Origin: Candidatus Falkowiibacteriota bacterium
GTDB lineage: Bacteria > Patescibacteriota > Patescibacteriia > Patescibacteriales > UBA12075
Length of the DNA stretch: 10,825 bases
Direction: 5' to 3'
Assembly (NCBI GenBank): GCA_003647675.1
Contig: QMNH01000019.1
Location: 1 to 10,825 of the forward strand
Shown: positions 4,065 through 10,825 of the stretch, piece by piece
How the letters are laid out: every line of letters starts with the position of its first letter
How positions within the stretch are numbered: the stretch's first letter is position 1
Notes under the pieces: generated by a model
The model's database searches: none
The model's input: the letters and a program-made list of their open reading frames with translations, nothing else
Told to the model about the DNA's origin: nothing
Made by a program: the position numbers and the translations under genes

Positions 4065-5933
4065 ATGATATCATATTTTAAAAAACATATCACACAAAAA
4101 TGGCTTCTGATATTTCTGGCCATTTTTTTTATTTTGGCCATTTTACTCTGCGGAAGTTTTTTTATTTTTGAAAAAAAATATTCAGAAAAATTCTATCCTG
4201 GCGTCCATATCGCCAATACCAACGTGGGAGGGCTAAACAAAGAGCAGGCTAAAAAATTATTAAATAATAAAGTTAATTTTATAAATCAAAATGGAATAAA
4301 ATTCCAATACCACACAAACAGCTCGGTTCTTTTTCCGCTAATAGCGTCCGTGGAAACTGACTTGGCTTATGAAATTATTAATTTTAACATTGAAAAATCA
4401 ATAGACGAAGTTTATAGCTACGGAAGACAGGATTCTTTTTTAAATAATTTTATAAAAAAAATCAAAGCCTTAACCAAAAAAAAATATTTTGGGGTTTATT
4501 ATACGGTTAACGAAAACGAAATAAATAAATTTTTAATAAATAGTTTTTATTCTTATGAAAGGCCGTCTCTTGACGCCAAATTAGTTTATGAAAAACCAAA
4601 TTATAATAAACCGGTTTTTTTTGAAATAGAAGAAGAAAAATACGGCCAAATTATTGATTATAAAAAAGGCATTAATGACTTAAAAACAAACTTGCTTATA
4701 CTTAACAACGAAAACATTGTTTTAAACGCTAAAATTGATTTTCCTAAGATATATAAGAAAGACTGCCTTAATATTACCGCTAAAGCTGAACAATTATTAA
4801 GCCGAGCGCCGGTTTATTTATTTTATGAAGATAAAGAATGGAAAATTAATAATGAAAAATTAACGGAATGGCTCGCGTTAAAAAATAACCCAAGCACTTC
4901 ATCAAAAGATAAAATTATGGTTGGTCTGGAAAACGAAAAAGTTTCAGCCTATTTAATTTCTGAAATAAGCCCAGAAATAAACAAGGAGCCCCGGGACGCA
5001 AAATTTATTATAAAAAACGGCCGGGTTGAAGAGTTCCAAATTTCCGAAAACGGCTTAACGCTGGATACGGCCTTAAACTTTGAAAAAATTGAAAATGAAT
5101 TAAGAAACAGTACCAGCACAAAAATAAAACTAGTTGTAAGGGAAGAAAAAAGCAAAATTGAAACTGCTGACATAAATGATATGGGAATAAAAGAAATTAT
5201 TGGAATCGGGCATTCAAATTTTTCCGGTTCTCCCAAAAACAGGCGTCATAATATTGCCGTAGGAGCCGCCGCGGTTAACGGCACTTTAATAAAACCGGAA
5301 GAAGAATTTTCTTTAAACACGGTACTTGGCGAAATAAACGCCGAAACCGGCTACCTCACGGAACTGGTAATAAAAGACAATAAAACGATTCCTGAATACG
5401 GGGGCGGCCTTTGCCAAATCGGAACCACTATGTTCCGCACAACGATTAATTCAGGCCTGCCCGTAACAATGCGCCGCAATCACTCTTACCGGGTTTCTTA
5501 TTATGAACCGGCCGGAACCGACGCGACGATTTACAATCCTTGGCCTGATTATAAATTTATAAATGATACCCCGTACCATATATTAATTCAATCCCGCATA
5601 GAGGGCGACAATATTTATTTTGATTTTTGGGGAACAAAAGACGGACGCGCGGCTACTTCGACTTATCCGATAATATATAATATTGCCAGGCCGGGCCCGA
5701 CAAAAATAATTGAAACTCTGGACTTAGCGCCGGGAGAAAAAAAATGCACAGAACATGCCCATAACGGAGCAGATGCTTATTTTGATTATAAAGTAACTTA
5801 TTCTAACGGCGAAATAAAAGAAAAAACCTTTACATCTCATTACGTCCCCTGGCGCGAAGTCTGCCTTTTGGGAGTTGAAGAGCTAGCAAGTGAAAAAGAA
5901 AAAACAGCCACTTCAACAGCAGCCGCTTATTAG
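4065..5933 (+). CDS. VanW family protein with N-terminal membrane anchor
   Basis: A 622-residue envelope protein. A single hydrophobic segment at residues 13-35, after a Lys-containing start, suggests a type II anchor with the rest outside the membrane. Residues 45-330 resemble the peptidoglycan-binding-like repeats (PG_binding_4 type) that commonly precede VanW domains, beginning PGVHIANTNVGGLNKEQAKKLL. The VanW domain spans about 370-530, with the family features NIAVGAAAVNGTLIKPEEEF, GGGLCQIGTT and NHSYRVSYYEPAGTDATIY. A C-terminal segment (about 560-606, YKVTYSNGEIKEKTFTSHY) resembles a G5-like tail. The molecular function of VanW proteins is unsettled; they were named from a vancomycin-resistance cluster, but nothing here implies resistance. 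The TAG stop at 5931-5933 coincides with the edge of a repeat copy. The start lacks a visible Shine-Dalgarno. Confidence 0.93.
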   Translation: MISYFKKHITQKWLLIFLAIFFILAILLCGSFFIFEKKYSEKFYPGVHIANTNVGGLNKEQAKKLLNNKVNFINQNGIKFQYHTNSSVLFPLIASVETDLAYEIINFNIEKSIDEVYSYGRQDSFLNNFIKKIKALTKKKYFGVYYTVNENEINKFLINSFYSYERPSLDAKLVYEKPNYNKPVFFEIEEEKYGQIIDYKKGINDLKTNLLILNNENIVLNAKIDFPKIYKKDCLNITAKAEQLLSRAPVYLFYEDKEWKINNEKLTEWLALKNNPSTSSKDKIMVGLENEKVSAYLISEISPEINKEPRDAKFIIKNGRVEEFQISENGLTLDTALNFEKIENELRNSTSTKIKLVVREEKSKIETADINDMGIKEIIGIGHSNFSGSPKNRRHNIAVGAAAVNGTLIKPEEEFSLNTVLGEINAETGYLTELVIKDNKTIPEYGGGLCQIGTTMFRTTINSGLPVTMRRNHSYRVSYYEPAGTDATIYNPWPDYKFINDTPYHILIQSRIEGDNIYFDFWGTKDGRAATSTYPIIYNIARPGPTKIIETLDLAPGEKKCTEHAHNGADAYFDYKVTYSNGEIKEKTFTSHYVPWREVCLLGVEELASEKEKTATSTAAAY

Positions 5934-5964
5934 TTAGTATGTAAAAATTAACAACGGCTTAAAA
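5931..5964 (+). repeat. Half copy of the MITE-like element end, at the VanW stop codon
   Basis: This 34-base stretch matches the left end of the 1302-1471 element (TAGTTAGTGTGTAAAAACTA and the following ACGGCTTAAAA), with four or five differences. No matching inverted end is found in the next 300 bases, so it is a single end or a truncated copy. The VanW stop codon TAG is completed by the first base of the repeat, so insertion may have set the C-terminus of that protein. Confidence 0.6.
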
Positions 5965-6096
5965 CATAAAAAGACCTGCTTAAGCCGGTAGGCAAGAAAT
6001 TATTGTTAGGAAGAATTCAGTTAAAAAACCAAACTTTACCTAACAATTAATCCCCATGCTTGTCGTGCCTATCCGGATTAAACAGGTCTTTTGTAA
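5961..6096 (-). ncRNA. Candidate rod-shaped small RNA
   Basis: On the minus strand, positions 6092-6066 pair with 5994-5969 in a stem of about 24 bp, with one bulge and few mismatches. After an asymmetric internal loop (14 nt against 4 nt), a second stem of 12 bp forms between 6051-6039 and 6010-5999, with a 28-nt terminal region. The C/A mismatch at 5979 and 6082 becomes a G-U pair only in minus-strand RNA, which favours that strand. A promoter (6103-6131) would start transcription at the base of the rod. The 3' side of the closing stem runs into TTTTTATGTTTT, a terminator-like tail. The long helix with an internal bubble recalls 6S RNA, but I cannot confirm that family. Confidence 0.55.
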
Positions 6097-6102
6097 TATA
6101 TT

Positions 6103-6131
6103 AATCTATCATACTTTTTGATGCTTGTCAA
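6103..6131 (-). promoter_or_regulatory. Sigma70-type promoter for the candidate small RNA
   Basis: Read on the minus strand, TTGACA (6131-6126) is followed after 17 bases by TAGATT (6108-6103), preceded by a TGA extended -10 element. The predicted start is near 6096, three or four bases before the closing stem of the rod. Only the candidate small RNA lies downstream before the 3' end of the convergent VanW gene, so the promoter has no protein gene to serve. Confidence 0.55.
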
Positions 6132-6150
6132 GCGCATTTTTTCTATTTAA
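6121..6150 (+). terminator. Possible terminator for the hsp20-VanW transcript
   Basis: ATGC (6121-6124) pairs with GCAT (6134-6137), enclosing a small GCTT/AAGC-like core, followed by a T-rich run (6137-6148). It overlaps the -35 of the minus-strand promoter, so the dyad may be partly coincidental. Confidence 0.35.
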
Positions 6151-6348
6151 CAATATTTTTACTAATATTAAACAAATATTATTTAATTATTCTATATAAA
6201 ATCTTTCCTCTTCAGAATCCTGAAAAACTGGTATATTCTCTTTTTTTTGCTTTATTTGCCAAATATATACAAACTTGAAAATTGTATTTATAATAATTTA
6301 TTTTTGCTTATATAATAAATAATAACAGTTATATATTAAATTAAAATT
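6151..6348. other. A/T-rich spacer between convergent genes
   Basis: About 200 bases with no credible gene, no strong hairpin and no promoter with acceptable spacing on either strand. I see nothing further in it. Confidence 0.7.
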
Positions 6349-6375
6349 AAAAATGCATTAAAATGCATTTTTTTG
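6349..6375. terminator. Bidirectional terminator after the EndoQ-like gene
   Basis: AAAAATGCAT (6349-6358) pairs perfectly with ATGCATTTTT (6363-6372) around a TAAA loop. T-runs are available on both strands, so it can end the minus-strand gene cluster (stop at 6389) and stop readthrough from the plus side. The stem is long but A/T-rich. Confidence 0.6.
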
Positions 6376-6388
6376 ATAAAAAATTCGC

Positions 6389-7672
6389 TTAAAATAATTT
6401 TTGTTGTTTATTTATTTGTTTTTCTTTGTCTGAAAATATTTTTACACTCCCGTATTGCCCGTCAAATCCAGGTTTAATTATCACACTTCCCTCTCTCGCC
6501 CGTTTTATACCCTCAACTATTAACGGTTGAGCCATTTTTTTTAAATTGTCCAAAGGCTCGTCCAATAAAATTTTCATCTCGGTTCCAATTTTTTTTATTA
6601 AATTAGCATACTCGGCTTGTACTCTTTTTGAATTACGGCTTTTTACATTAAAAACTTCAGCTACTATTTTATCCAATTCAACTATTTTCTTAAATCCCGG
6701 TGTTCCTTCCGGCTTAAAGCCAGCCGGACGATCGGCTAATTCTTGAACTCTGTTCATAACGCCAATAACAAGATCTTTTTTACATTTAGGACAAATACAT
6801 TTGTTCTTTTTTGTTTCTTCCGGAGAAAAACAAACTCCGCAATTTCTATGCCCATCAAGATGGTACATGCCTTCTTCGGGATAAAATTCAATCGTATAAT
6901 CCAAATATGATTTCCGGTCCGGCAGAGGTTTAAACGCTGTCGCCTTATTTTTTATTACATTATAAATTTCACTATAAGAAACTTTATTTAACTCAAATAC
7001 GTTAGCTTCGCGGGCAATATTGGGCAGGCTATGCGCGTCCGAACTGGAAAGTAGAGTTAATTTATCCAGCGCTGACAAGCGCCAATTCATTTCCGGATCT
7101 GACGAGAGGCCCGTTTCGTAAGCATAAATATGGCTTGTCCAATCGCCAAAACATTCTTCCATGCTATTAAAGCCGGATTTAGAGCCAAAAACGGCAAACC
7201 AGGGCGTCCAAATATGAGCCGGGTATATTAAAAATCCAGGATCTATCTTTAAGCAAAGCTCGGTTAATTCTTCGGCGCCCATTCCCAAAATCGGACGCCC
7301 ATCTGATCTTATATTATATCTCTTGTCCAGATAATCGTTAAGCTCTTTTACGGCTTTTAAGTTCGGCGCGTGCAGCATAATATGAATTCGCCTGACCTTG
7401 TCGTATTTTTTATATATTAACGCTAGCTCCGTGGAAAGCAAAAATTTTATTTTACCGTCTTGTTTTCTTTTTAACTTATATAATCCGGTATCTTCTATTT
7501 CTTCCAATTCCTCATTTATGCTTTTGAACCAATCAGGAAAAGTAAAATCGCCGGTGGCGATAATATCAACGCCTTTTATCCGGCAAGTTTTCTCAATATT
7601 TTCCAAATTAAGTTCCCGCGAACAAGCGCGGGAATATTTAGAATGAATATGCAGATCTGCTATTTGCCTCAT
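6389..7672 (-). CDS. Endonuclease Q-like PHP-domain repair nuclease
   Basis: Related to endonuclease Q, a PHP-fold nuclease that nicks DNA 5' of deaminated bases (hypoxanthine, uracil) and abasic sites; homologues are sometimes misnamed UvrD helicase. With the ATG at 7672 it has 427 residues. PHP metal-ligand motifs are seen: DLHIHSKYS at the start, HIMLHAPN, YPAHIWTPWF, and SSSDAHS. A zinc-finger pair, CGVC and CICPKC, follows HLDGHRNC, then the family stretch IGVMNRVQELADRPAGF. The last five residues, QQKLF, fit the Qxx(L)F beta-clamp-binding pattern. The ATG lies one base after the upstream stop codon. A TTG at 7687 would add five residues and overlap that gene, so the ATG is preferred. 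It is probably co-transcribed with the isomerase-only GlmS paralogue. Confidence 0.9.
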   Translation of the reverse strand: MRQIADLHIHSKYSRACSRELNLENIEKTCRIKGVDIIATGDFTFPDWFKSINEELEEIEDTGLYKLKRKQDGKIKFLLSTELALIYKKYDKVRRIHIMLHAPNLKAVKELNDYLDKRYNIRSDGRPILGMGAEELTELCLKIDPGFLIYPAHIWTPWFAVFGSKSGFNSMEECFGDWTSHIYAYETGLSSDPEMNWRLSALDKLTLLSSSDAHSLPNIAREANVFELNKVSYSEIYNVIKNKATAFKPLPDRKSYLDYTIEFYPEEGMYHLDGHRNCGVCFSPEETKKNKCICPKCKKDLVIGVMNRVQELADRPAGFKPEGTPGFKKIVELDKIVAEVFNVKSRNSKRVQAEYANLIKKIGTEMKILLDEPLDNLKKMAQPLIVEGIKRAREGSVIIKPGFDGQYGSVKIFSDKEKQINKQQKLF

Positions 7673-7673
7673 T

Positions 7674-8777
7674 TTATTTTTTTTCAATAAATTTTTTTAA
7701 ATTTCTCGGCCTATCTACGTCTAAATTTTTTAATACCGCGATATGATAACTAAGCAATTGCAAAGGAATTATTGAAAGGACCGGCATTGCAAATTCCGCG
7801 GCCTGAGGTATAAATATTATTTTATCTGAATTTTTTTTAATTTTTTTATTCCCTTTAGAGGTAACTGCGAAAATATCAGCTTCTTCTTTTTTTAATTCTT
7901 TTATTATTTTGATATTATCATCGTAAACACTGTCTTTCGGCGCTATAAAAATAACTAAAAAACCTTTTTTTATTATGGCGTTGGGGCCATGTATAAATTC
8001 TTCCGAAGCATACCCTTCGGCTGCAATATATGTTGTTTCTTTTAATTTATGCGCTCCCTCTAAAGCGACAGGATAATTATATTTTTTTCCTAAAACTGCC
8101 AAAGTCTTTATGTCCGAATATTTTACGGCCAATTTTTTAATTTCATTTTCGGTTTTTAATATTTTATTTATTTTATCAGGCAATAATCTTAATTCTTGAA
8201 CTATAAATTTACTGGCCGAGGCTGACATTTTGTGATGGCGGCCGATAAAAATCGCTAAAAGAGCCAATATAACCAAGCTTGAAGTAAAAGTTTTAGTTGC
8301 GGCCATGGCCGCTTCTTTGCCGGCAGAAATACAAAGCGCTACATCGGATTTTCGCGCCAGCTTAGAATCCTTATTATTAGTAATGCTGATTATTAGAGCT
8401 CCCTTTTTTTTGGCAACAATAACAGAGTTTAAGATATCGGTTGTTTCACCTGACTGGCTTATGGCGATAACTGCCGTCCGGTATTCAATTACGTTTTTTC
8501 GGCTGATAAATTCATCAGCTAGCTCATGCTCGCAAGGTAACCCGGTAAGCTCTTCAAATAGATAACTCCCGAACATAGCGCAGTAATAGGAAGAACCACA
8601 TCCAATTAATGTAATCCGGTTTATATTTTGGATTGTTTTTATTCTTTTAAATTCCCCGATTTCCACTTCGCCATTTTGAATATTTACGTACTTATTTAAA
8701 ATATTCCTTATAATTTCAGGCTGCTCATATATTTCTTTTATCATTTCGTGGGGGTATTTTTCTTTATTTTTAGGCAT
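7674..8777 (-). CDS. GlmS isomerase-domain paralogue (two SIS domains, no glutaminase)
   Basis: A protein of 367 residues equivalent to the C-terminal 60% of GlmS. The first SIS domain has GCGSSYYCA (59-67), SQSGET (107-112) and the ATKTF segment (160-164). The second has EGAHKLKETTY (240-250) and FIHGPNA (261-267), and the end reads DRPRNLKKF (355-363). Residues aligned with the E. coli GlmS isomerase site (Lys485, Glu488, His504, Lys603 by motif) are kept. The N-terminal Cys glutaminase is absent, so any amination would need free ammonia. Alternatives are a glucosamine-6-phosphate deaminase or another SIS sugar-phosphate enzyme. The ATG at 8777 is chosen because PHEMIKEIYEQPE follows as in GlmS; the longer frame to 8852 runs through a hairpin. 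The EndoQ-like gene follows after one base and full GlmS is upstream. Confidence 0.88.
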   Translation of the reverse strand: MPKNKEKYPHEMIKEIYEQPEIIRNILNKYVNIQNGEVEIGEFKRIKTIQNINRITLIGCGSSYYCAMFGSYLFEELTGLPCEHELADEFISRKNVIEYRTAVIAISQSGETTDILNSVIVAKKKGALIISITNNKDSKLARKSDVALCISAGKEAAMAATKTFTSSLVILALLAIFIGRHHKMSASASKFIVQELRLLPDKINKILKTENEIKKLAVKYSDIKTLAVLGKKYNYPVALEGAHKLKETTYIAAEGYASEEFIHGPNAIIKKGFLVIFIAPKDSVYDDNIKIIKELKKEEADIFAVTSKGNKKIKKNSDKIIFIPQAAEFAMPVLSIIPLQLLSYHIAVLKNLDVDRPRNLKKFIEKK

Positions 8778-8802
8778 AAAATATTTAAAAAAGATAAAAT
8801 TA

Positions 8803-8828
8803 AAAATACTATTTTCTAATAGTATTTT
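8803..8828 (-). terminator. Hairpin between glmS and the SIS paralogue
   Basis: AAAATACTATT (8803-8813) pairs perfectly with AATAGTATTTT (8818-8828) around a four-base loop. On the minus strand it is followed by TTTTTAATTTT-like bases, so it could end or weaken the glmS transcript before the downstream genes. The stem is A/T-rich, and termination may be partial. Confidence 0.5.
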
Positions 8829-8881
8829 ATCATTAAAAATAATTTTTAACAAATAAAAAAATAGGCTGTTATTGTACTAAG

Positions 8882-10711
8882 TTAGCTAACCGTTACGGTT
8901 TTAGCTAAATTCCTCGGTTTATCCGGATTACGTTTAAGCTTAAGCGCCATATAATAAGAAAAAAGCTGAAGCGGAATGGTCGTAAGCAGCGGGGATAAAT
9001 AATCGATTGTCCTGGGAACAAAAATTATATCATCAGCTAAATTTACATCCATTTTTTTATTGGTAATAGCTAAAACTTTCCCGTTCCTGGCTTTTATTTC
9101 ATGGATATTAACCAAACTTTTTTTAAAAACAGAATCATCGGGAATAATAACTACACTGCAAAAATCCTTATCTATTAAAGCTAGGGGACCATGTTTCATC
9201 TCTCCTAAGGGATAAGCCTCGGCATGCACGTAAGAAATTTCCTTAAGCTTTAGACTGCCTTCCTCGGCTGTAATATAATTAAAATAACGGCCCAAAAAAT
9301 AATAATTCGTAAACCGGGAATTTTTATTAACTACCTTCCTTATTAAATTCGCCTGGTTTAATATTTCTTGAATTTTATCAGGAATTAATTCTAGTTCCCG
9401 AAAAATTCTTTGCCCGGTATCAATCGTCATATTCCTTTGTCTGGCTAAAAATACCGCCAGCATAACAATACTGGCAAGCTGTGAAATAAACGCCTTGGTT
9501 GAAGCAACGCCTTTTTCTTTTCCGGCTCTAATAGAAATACCAGCGTCTGTTTCCCGCCAAATCCGGCTGCCCGGCACGTTCACAATGCCAAGGCAAATAT
9601 TGCCCTTTATTTTTATTTCGTTTATTACTTCAATTGTATCGGCAGTTTCACCTGACTGGCTTATAAATATAAAAGCATCGTCCGGCGCAAAAACCGAGTG
9701 GCGATAACAAAACTCCGAAGCGATAGAAGCGCTAGCCGCGATGCCGAAACGATTAAAAAGAAACTTGGCATACAAACAAGCGTTATAGGCGGTACCGCAA
9801 CCGATAAAATGAAAAGTTTTTACTTTCCGCAAACTTCTGGCAATATTCTCAATTCCGCCAAGTTTAGGAATTCCGGTTTCTGTTATCAGCCTGCCTCGAA
9901 TAGCGTTGGCCATGGTATACTTCTGCTCAAAAATTTCTTTTTCCATAAAAAACTTGTATTCACCCAAATCGGAGTTAGGTTCGTTGATTTCTTTGGCTGC
10001 TTTTTTTACTTTTTCATCTTCATAAATTTTCCAACCTTGTTTAGTAATTTCGACTATTTCATTATCTTTTAAAATATGCCGGTTTTTAATCGTAAAAGGT
10101 TCAAAGGCCGCTAAATCAGAAGCTACTATCGTATTGCCGTTTTCTTTTCCTAAAATAATTGTCCCTCCCTTGTTTGCGGCTATTAGCTGCTCCGGCTTAT
10201 TGGCGTCCATAACCACAAAAGCATTAGCTCCCTCAATTTTCTTTAACACCTTACTAACAGCTTTCTCTAAACTATTCATTTCTCTATAATACTTTGCAAT
10301 TAAATTTACAATGACTTCAGAATCGGTTTCCGAATAAAACGAACCCTTGCCAAGCTCTTTTTTAATATCGTCTAAATTTTCAACGTTTCCATTATGTACA
10401 AAATAAAATAATTTGTTAAAATCATGATGAGGATGCGCGTTTTTGGTAGTTTTGCCCCCAAAAGTAGCCCAACGAGTATGTCCAATGCCGTTATTGCATA
10501 TTCTTTTTCTCTTGGGCACTAGCCGTTTTAAATCTTCTATATTAAAATTTTCTTTATCCTCCTGTGAAATTTTATAGAGTTCTACTTCTCTACCCATATT
10601 AAAAGCTACGCCCATTGAATCATAGCCGCGATGCTCAAGTAATCCTATACTATATAGAACCGAATTAATTGCCCGCCCGTCTGTTCCAATATATCCAAAT
10701 ATTCCACACAT
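8882..10711 (-). CDS. glmS: Glutamine--fructose-6-phosphate aminotransferase (isomerizing)
   Basis: Makes glucosamine-6-phosphate from fructose-6-phosphate and glutamine, the first step toward UDP-GlcNAc for peptidoglycan and glycans. The length of 609 residues is typical. Starting at the ATG at 10711 gives MCGIFGYIG, so processing exposes the catalytic Cys2; an in-frame extension to 10747 would bury it and is rejected. Glutaminase motifs: LEHRGYDSMG (25-34), HTRWATFGG (78-86), NAHPH (91-95), HNG (106-108), SETDSEV (127-133). SIS motifs: IGCGTAYNA, ISQSGETAD, ASTKAF, LKLKEISYVHAEAY, MKHGPLALI, and the C-terminal PRNLAKTVTV. Position 84 is Phe where GlmS usually has His (WATHG). The isomerase-only paralogue lies downstream on the same strand. 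No glmS ribozyme is present in the short leader. Confidence 0.98.
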   Translation of the reverse strand: MCGIFGYIGTDGRAINSVLYSIGLLEHRGYDSMGVAFNMGREVELYKISQEDKENFNIEDLKRLVPKRKRICNNGIGHTRWATFGGKTTKNAHPHHDFNKLFYFVHNGNVENLDDIKKELGKGSFYSETDSEVIVNLIAKYYREMNSLEKAVSKVLKKIEGANAFVVMDANKPEQLIAANKGGTIILGKENGNTIVASDLAAFEPFTIKNRHILKDNEIVEITKQGWKIYEDEKVKKAAKEINEPNSDLGEYKFFMEKEIFEQKYTMANAIRGRLITETGIPKLGGIENIARSLRKVKTFHFIGCGTAYNACLYAKFLFNRFGIAASASIASEFCYRHSVFAPDDAFIFISQSGETADTIEVINEIKIKGNICLGIVNVPGSRIWRETDAGISIRAGKEKGVASTKAFISQLASIVMLAVFLARQRNMTIDTGQRIFRELELIPDKIQEILNQANLIRKVVNKNSRFTNYYFLGRYFNYITAEEGSLKLKEISYVHAEAYPLGEMKHGPLALIDKDFCSVVIIPDDSVFKKSLVNIHEIKARNGKVLAITNKKMDVNLADDIIFVPRTIDYLSPLLTTIPLQLFSYYMALKLKRNPDKPRNLAKTVTVS

Positions 10712-10759
10712 ATTTTTACATTTATTTTTAACAAAATATCTAACCAATAATATAAGAAT

Positions 10760-10789
10760 AAAGGGGCTTTTATGCTATCAAGCCCCTTT
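10760..10789 (-). terminator. Hairpin upstream of glmS, probably terminating the preceding gene
   Basis: AAAGGGGCTT (10760-10769) pairs perfectly with AAGCCCCTTT (10780-10789) around a ten-base loop. On the minus strand the tail is T-rich (TTTATTCTTATATTATT). It lies 49 bases before the glmS start, so it most likely ends transcription of a gene beyond the window. A role in the glmS leader is possible. The remaining intergenic bases show no clear promoter. Confidence 0.65.
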
Positions 10790-10825
10790 AAATCGTTAAT
10801 TCCGGTAAATTCAGTTTTCAAAATA

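Noticed and set aside
7673..7687. TTG start for the EndoQ-like protein
   Set aside because: It overlaps the upstream gene; the ATG at 7672 follows its stop codon by one base, matching the hsp20/DUF3006 arrangement.
8778..8852. 25-residue N-terminal extension of the SIS paralogue
   Set aside because: It runs through a perfect hairpin and has no GlmS similarity; homology starts just after the ATG at 8777.
10712..10747. 12-residue N-terminal extension of GlmS
   Set aside because: It would bury the catalytic Cys that must become the N-terminal residue after Met removal.
10712..10825. glmS ribozyme/riboswitch
   Set aside because: The leader has only one simple hairpin and is too short for the ribozyme core.
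1..10825. CRISPR array
   Set aside because: No regularly spaced direct repeats with unique spacers occur in the window; the repeats seen are inverted, dispersed or intragenic.

Overview
The window is AT-rich (low GC by eye), gene-dense DNA that looks chromosomal. It probably comes from a member of the Candidate Phyla Radiation (Patescibacteria, Parcubacteria-like). This placement is inferred from the set of protein families, the weak or absent Shine-Dalgarno sequences, the tRNA genes without an encoded CCA, and the heavy AAA/AUA/UUA codon use. No single marker proves it.

Layout. (1) Positions 1-1037, minus: 5' part of valS, cut by the window edge. (2) 1038-1555: a divergent intergenic region holding a consensus-like sigma70 promoter, a MITE-like palindromic element with 20-bp perfect terminal inverted repeats and a 6-bp target duplication, a four-codon mini-ORF and a terminator-like hairpin. 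(3) 1556-2716, plus: a DHH-family protein whose metal-binding motifs are partly lost. (4) 2755-3199: a terminator and then a tRNA cluster, tRNA-Ile(UAU) and tRNA-Val(GAC). It is bordered on the left by a tRNA fragment split by a REP-like palindrome and on the right by a duplicated tRNA-Val 3' end that encloses a related palindrome. (5) 3263-5933, plus: hsp20, a DUF3006 protein and a VanW-type membrane-anchored protein, closely spaced. (6) 5934-6388: a second, half copy of the MITE-like end at the VanW stop codon, a candidate rod-shaped small RNA on the minus strand with its own promoter, and a bidirectional terminator. (7) 7672-6389, 8777-7674 and 10711-8882, minus: endonuclease Q-like repair nuclease, an isomerase-only GlmS paralogue, and full-length GlmS. 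The first two are one nucleotide apart; a hairpin lies between the paralogue and glmS.

How the genes fit together. ValS charges tRNA-Val, one of the two tRNAs encoded nearby. GlmS makes glucosamine-6-phosphate, the entry point to cell-wall precursors, and the VanW-type protein is a probable envelope protein. The isomerase-only paralogue next to glmS suggests a duplication with loss of the glutaminase half. Hsp20 and the EndoQ-like nuclease serve protein and DNA maintenance. The strongest leads are the candidate minus-strand small RNA at 5961-6096, the paired REP-like palindromes at the tRNA cluster, the MITE-like element and its second copy, the degenerate DHH protein, and a clamp-binding-like C-terminus on the EndoQ-like nuclease.
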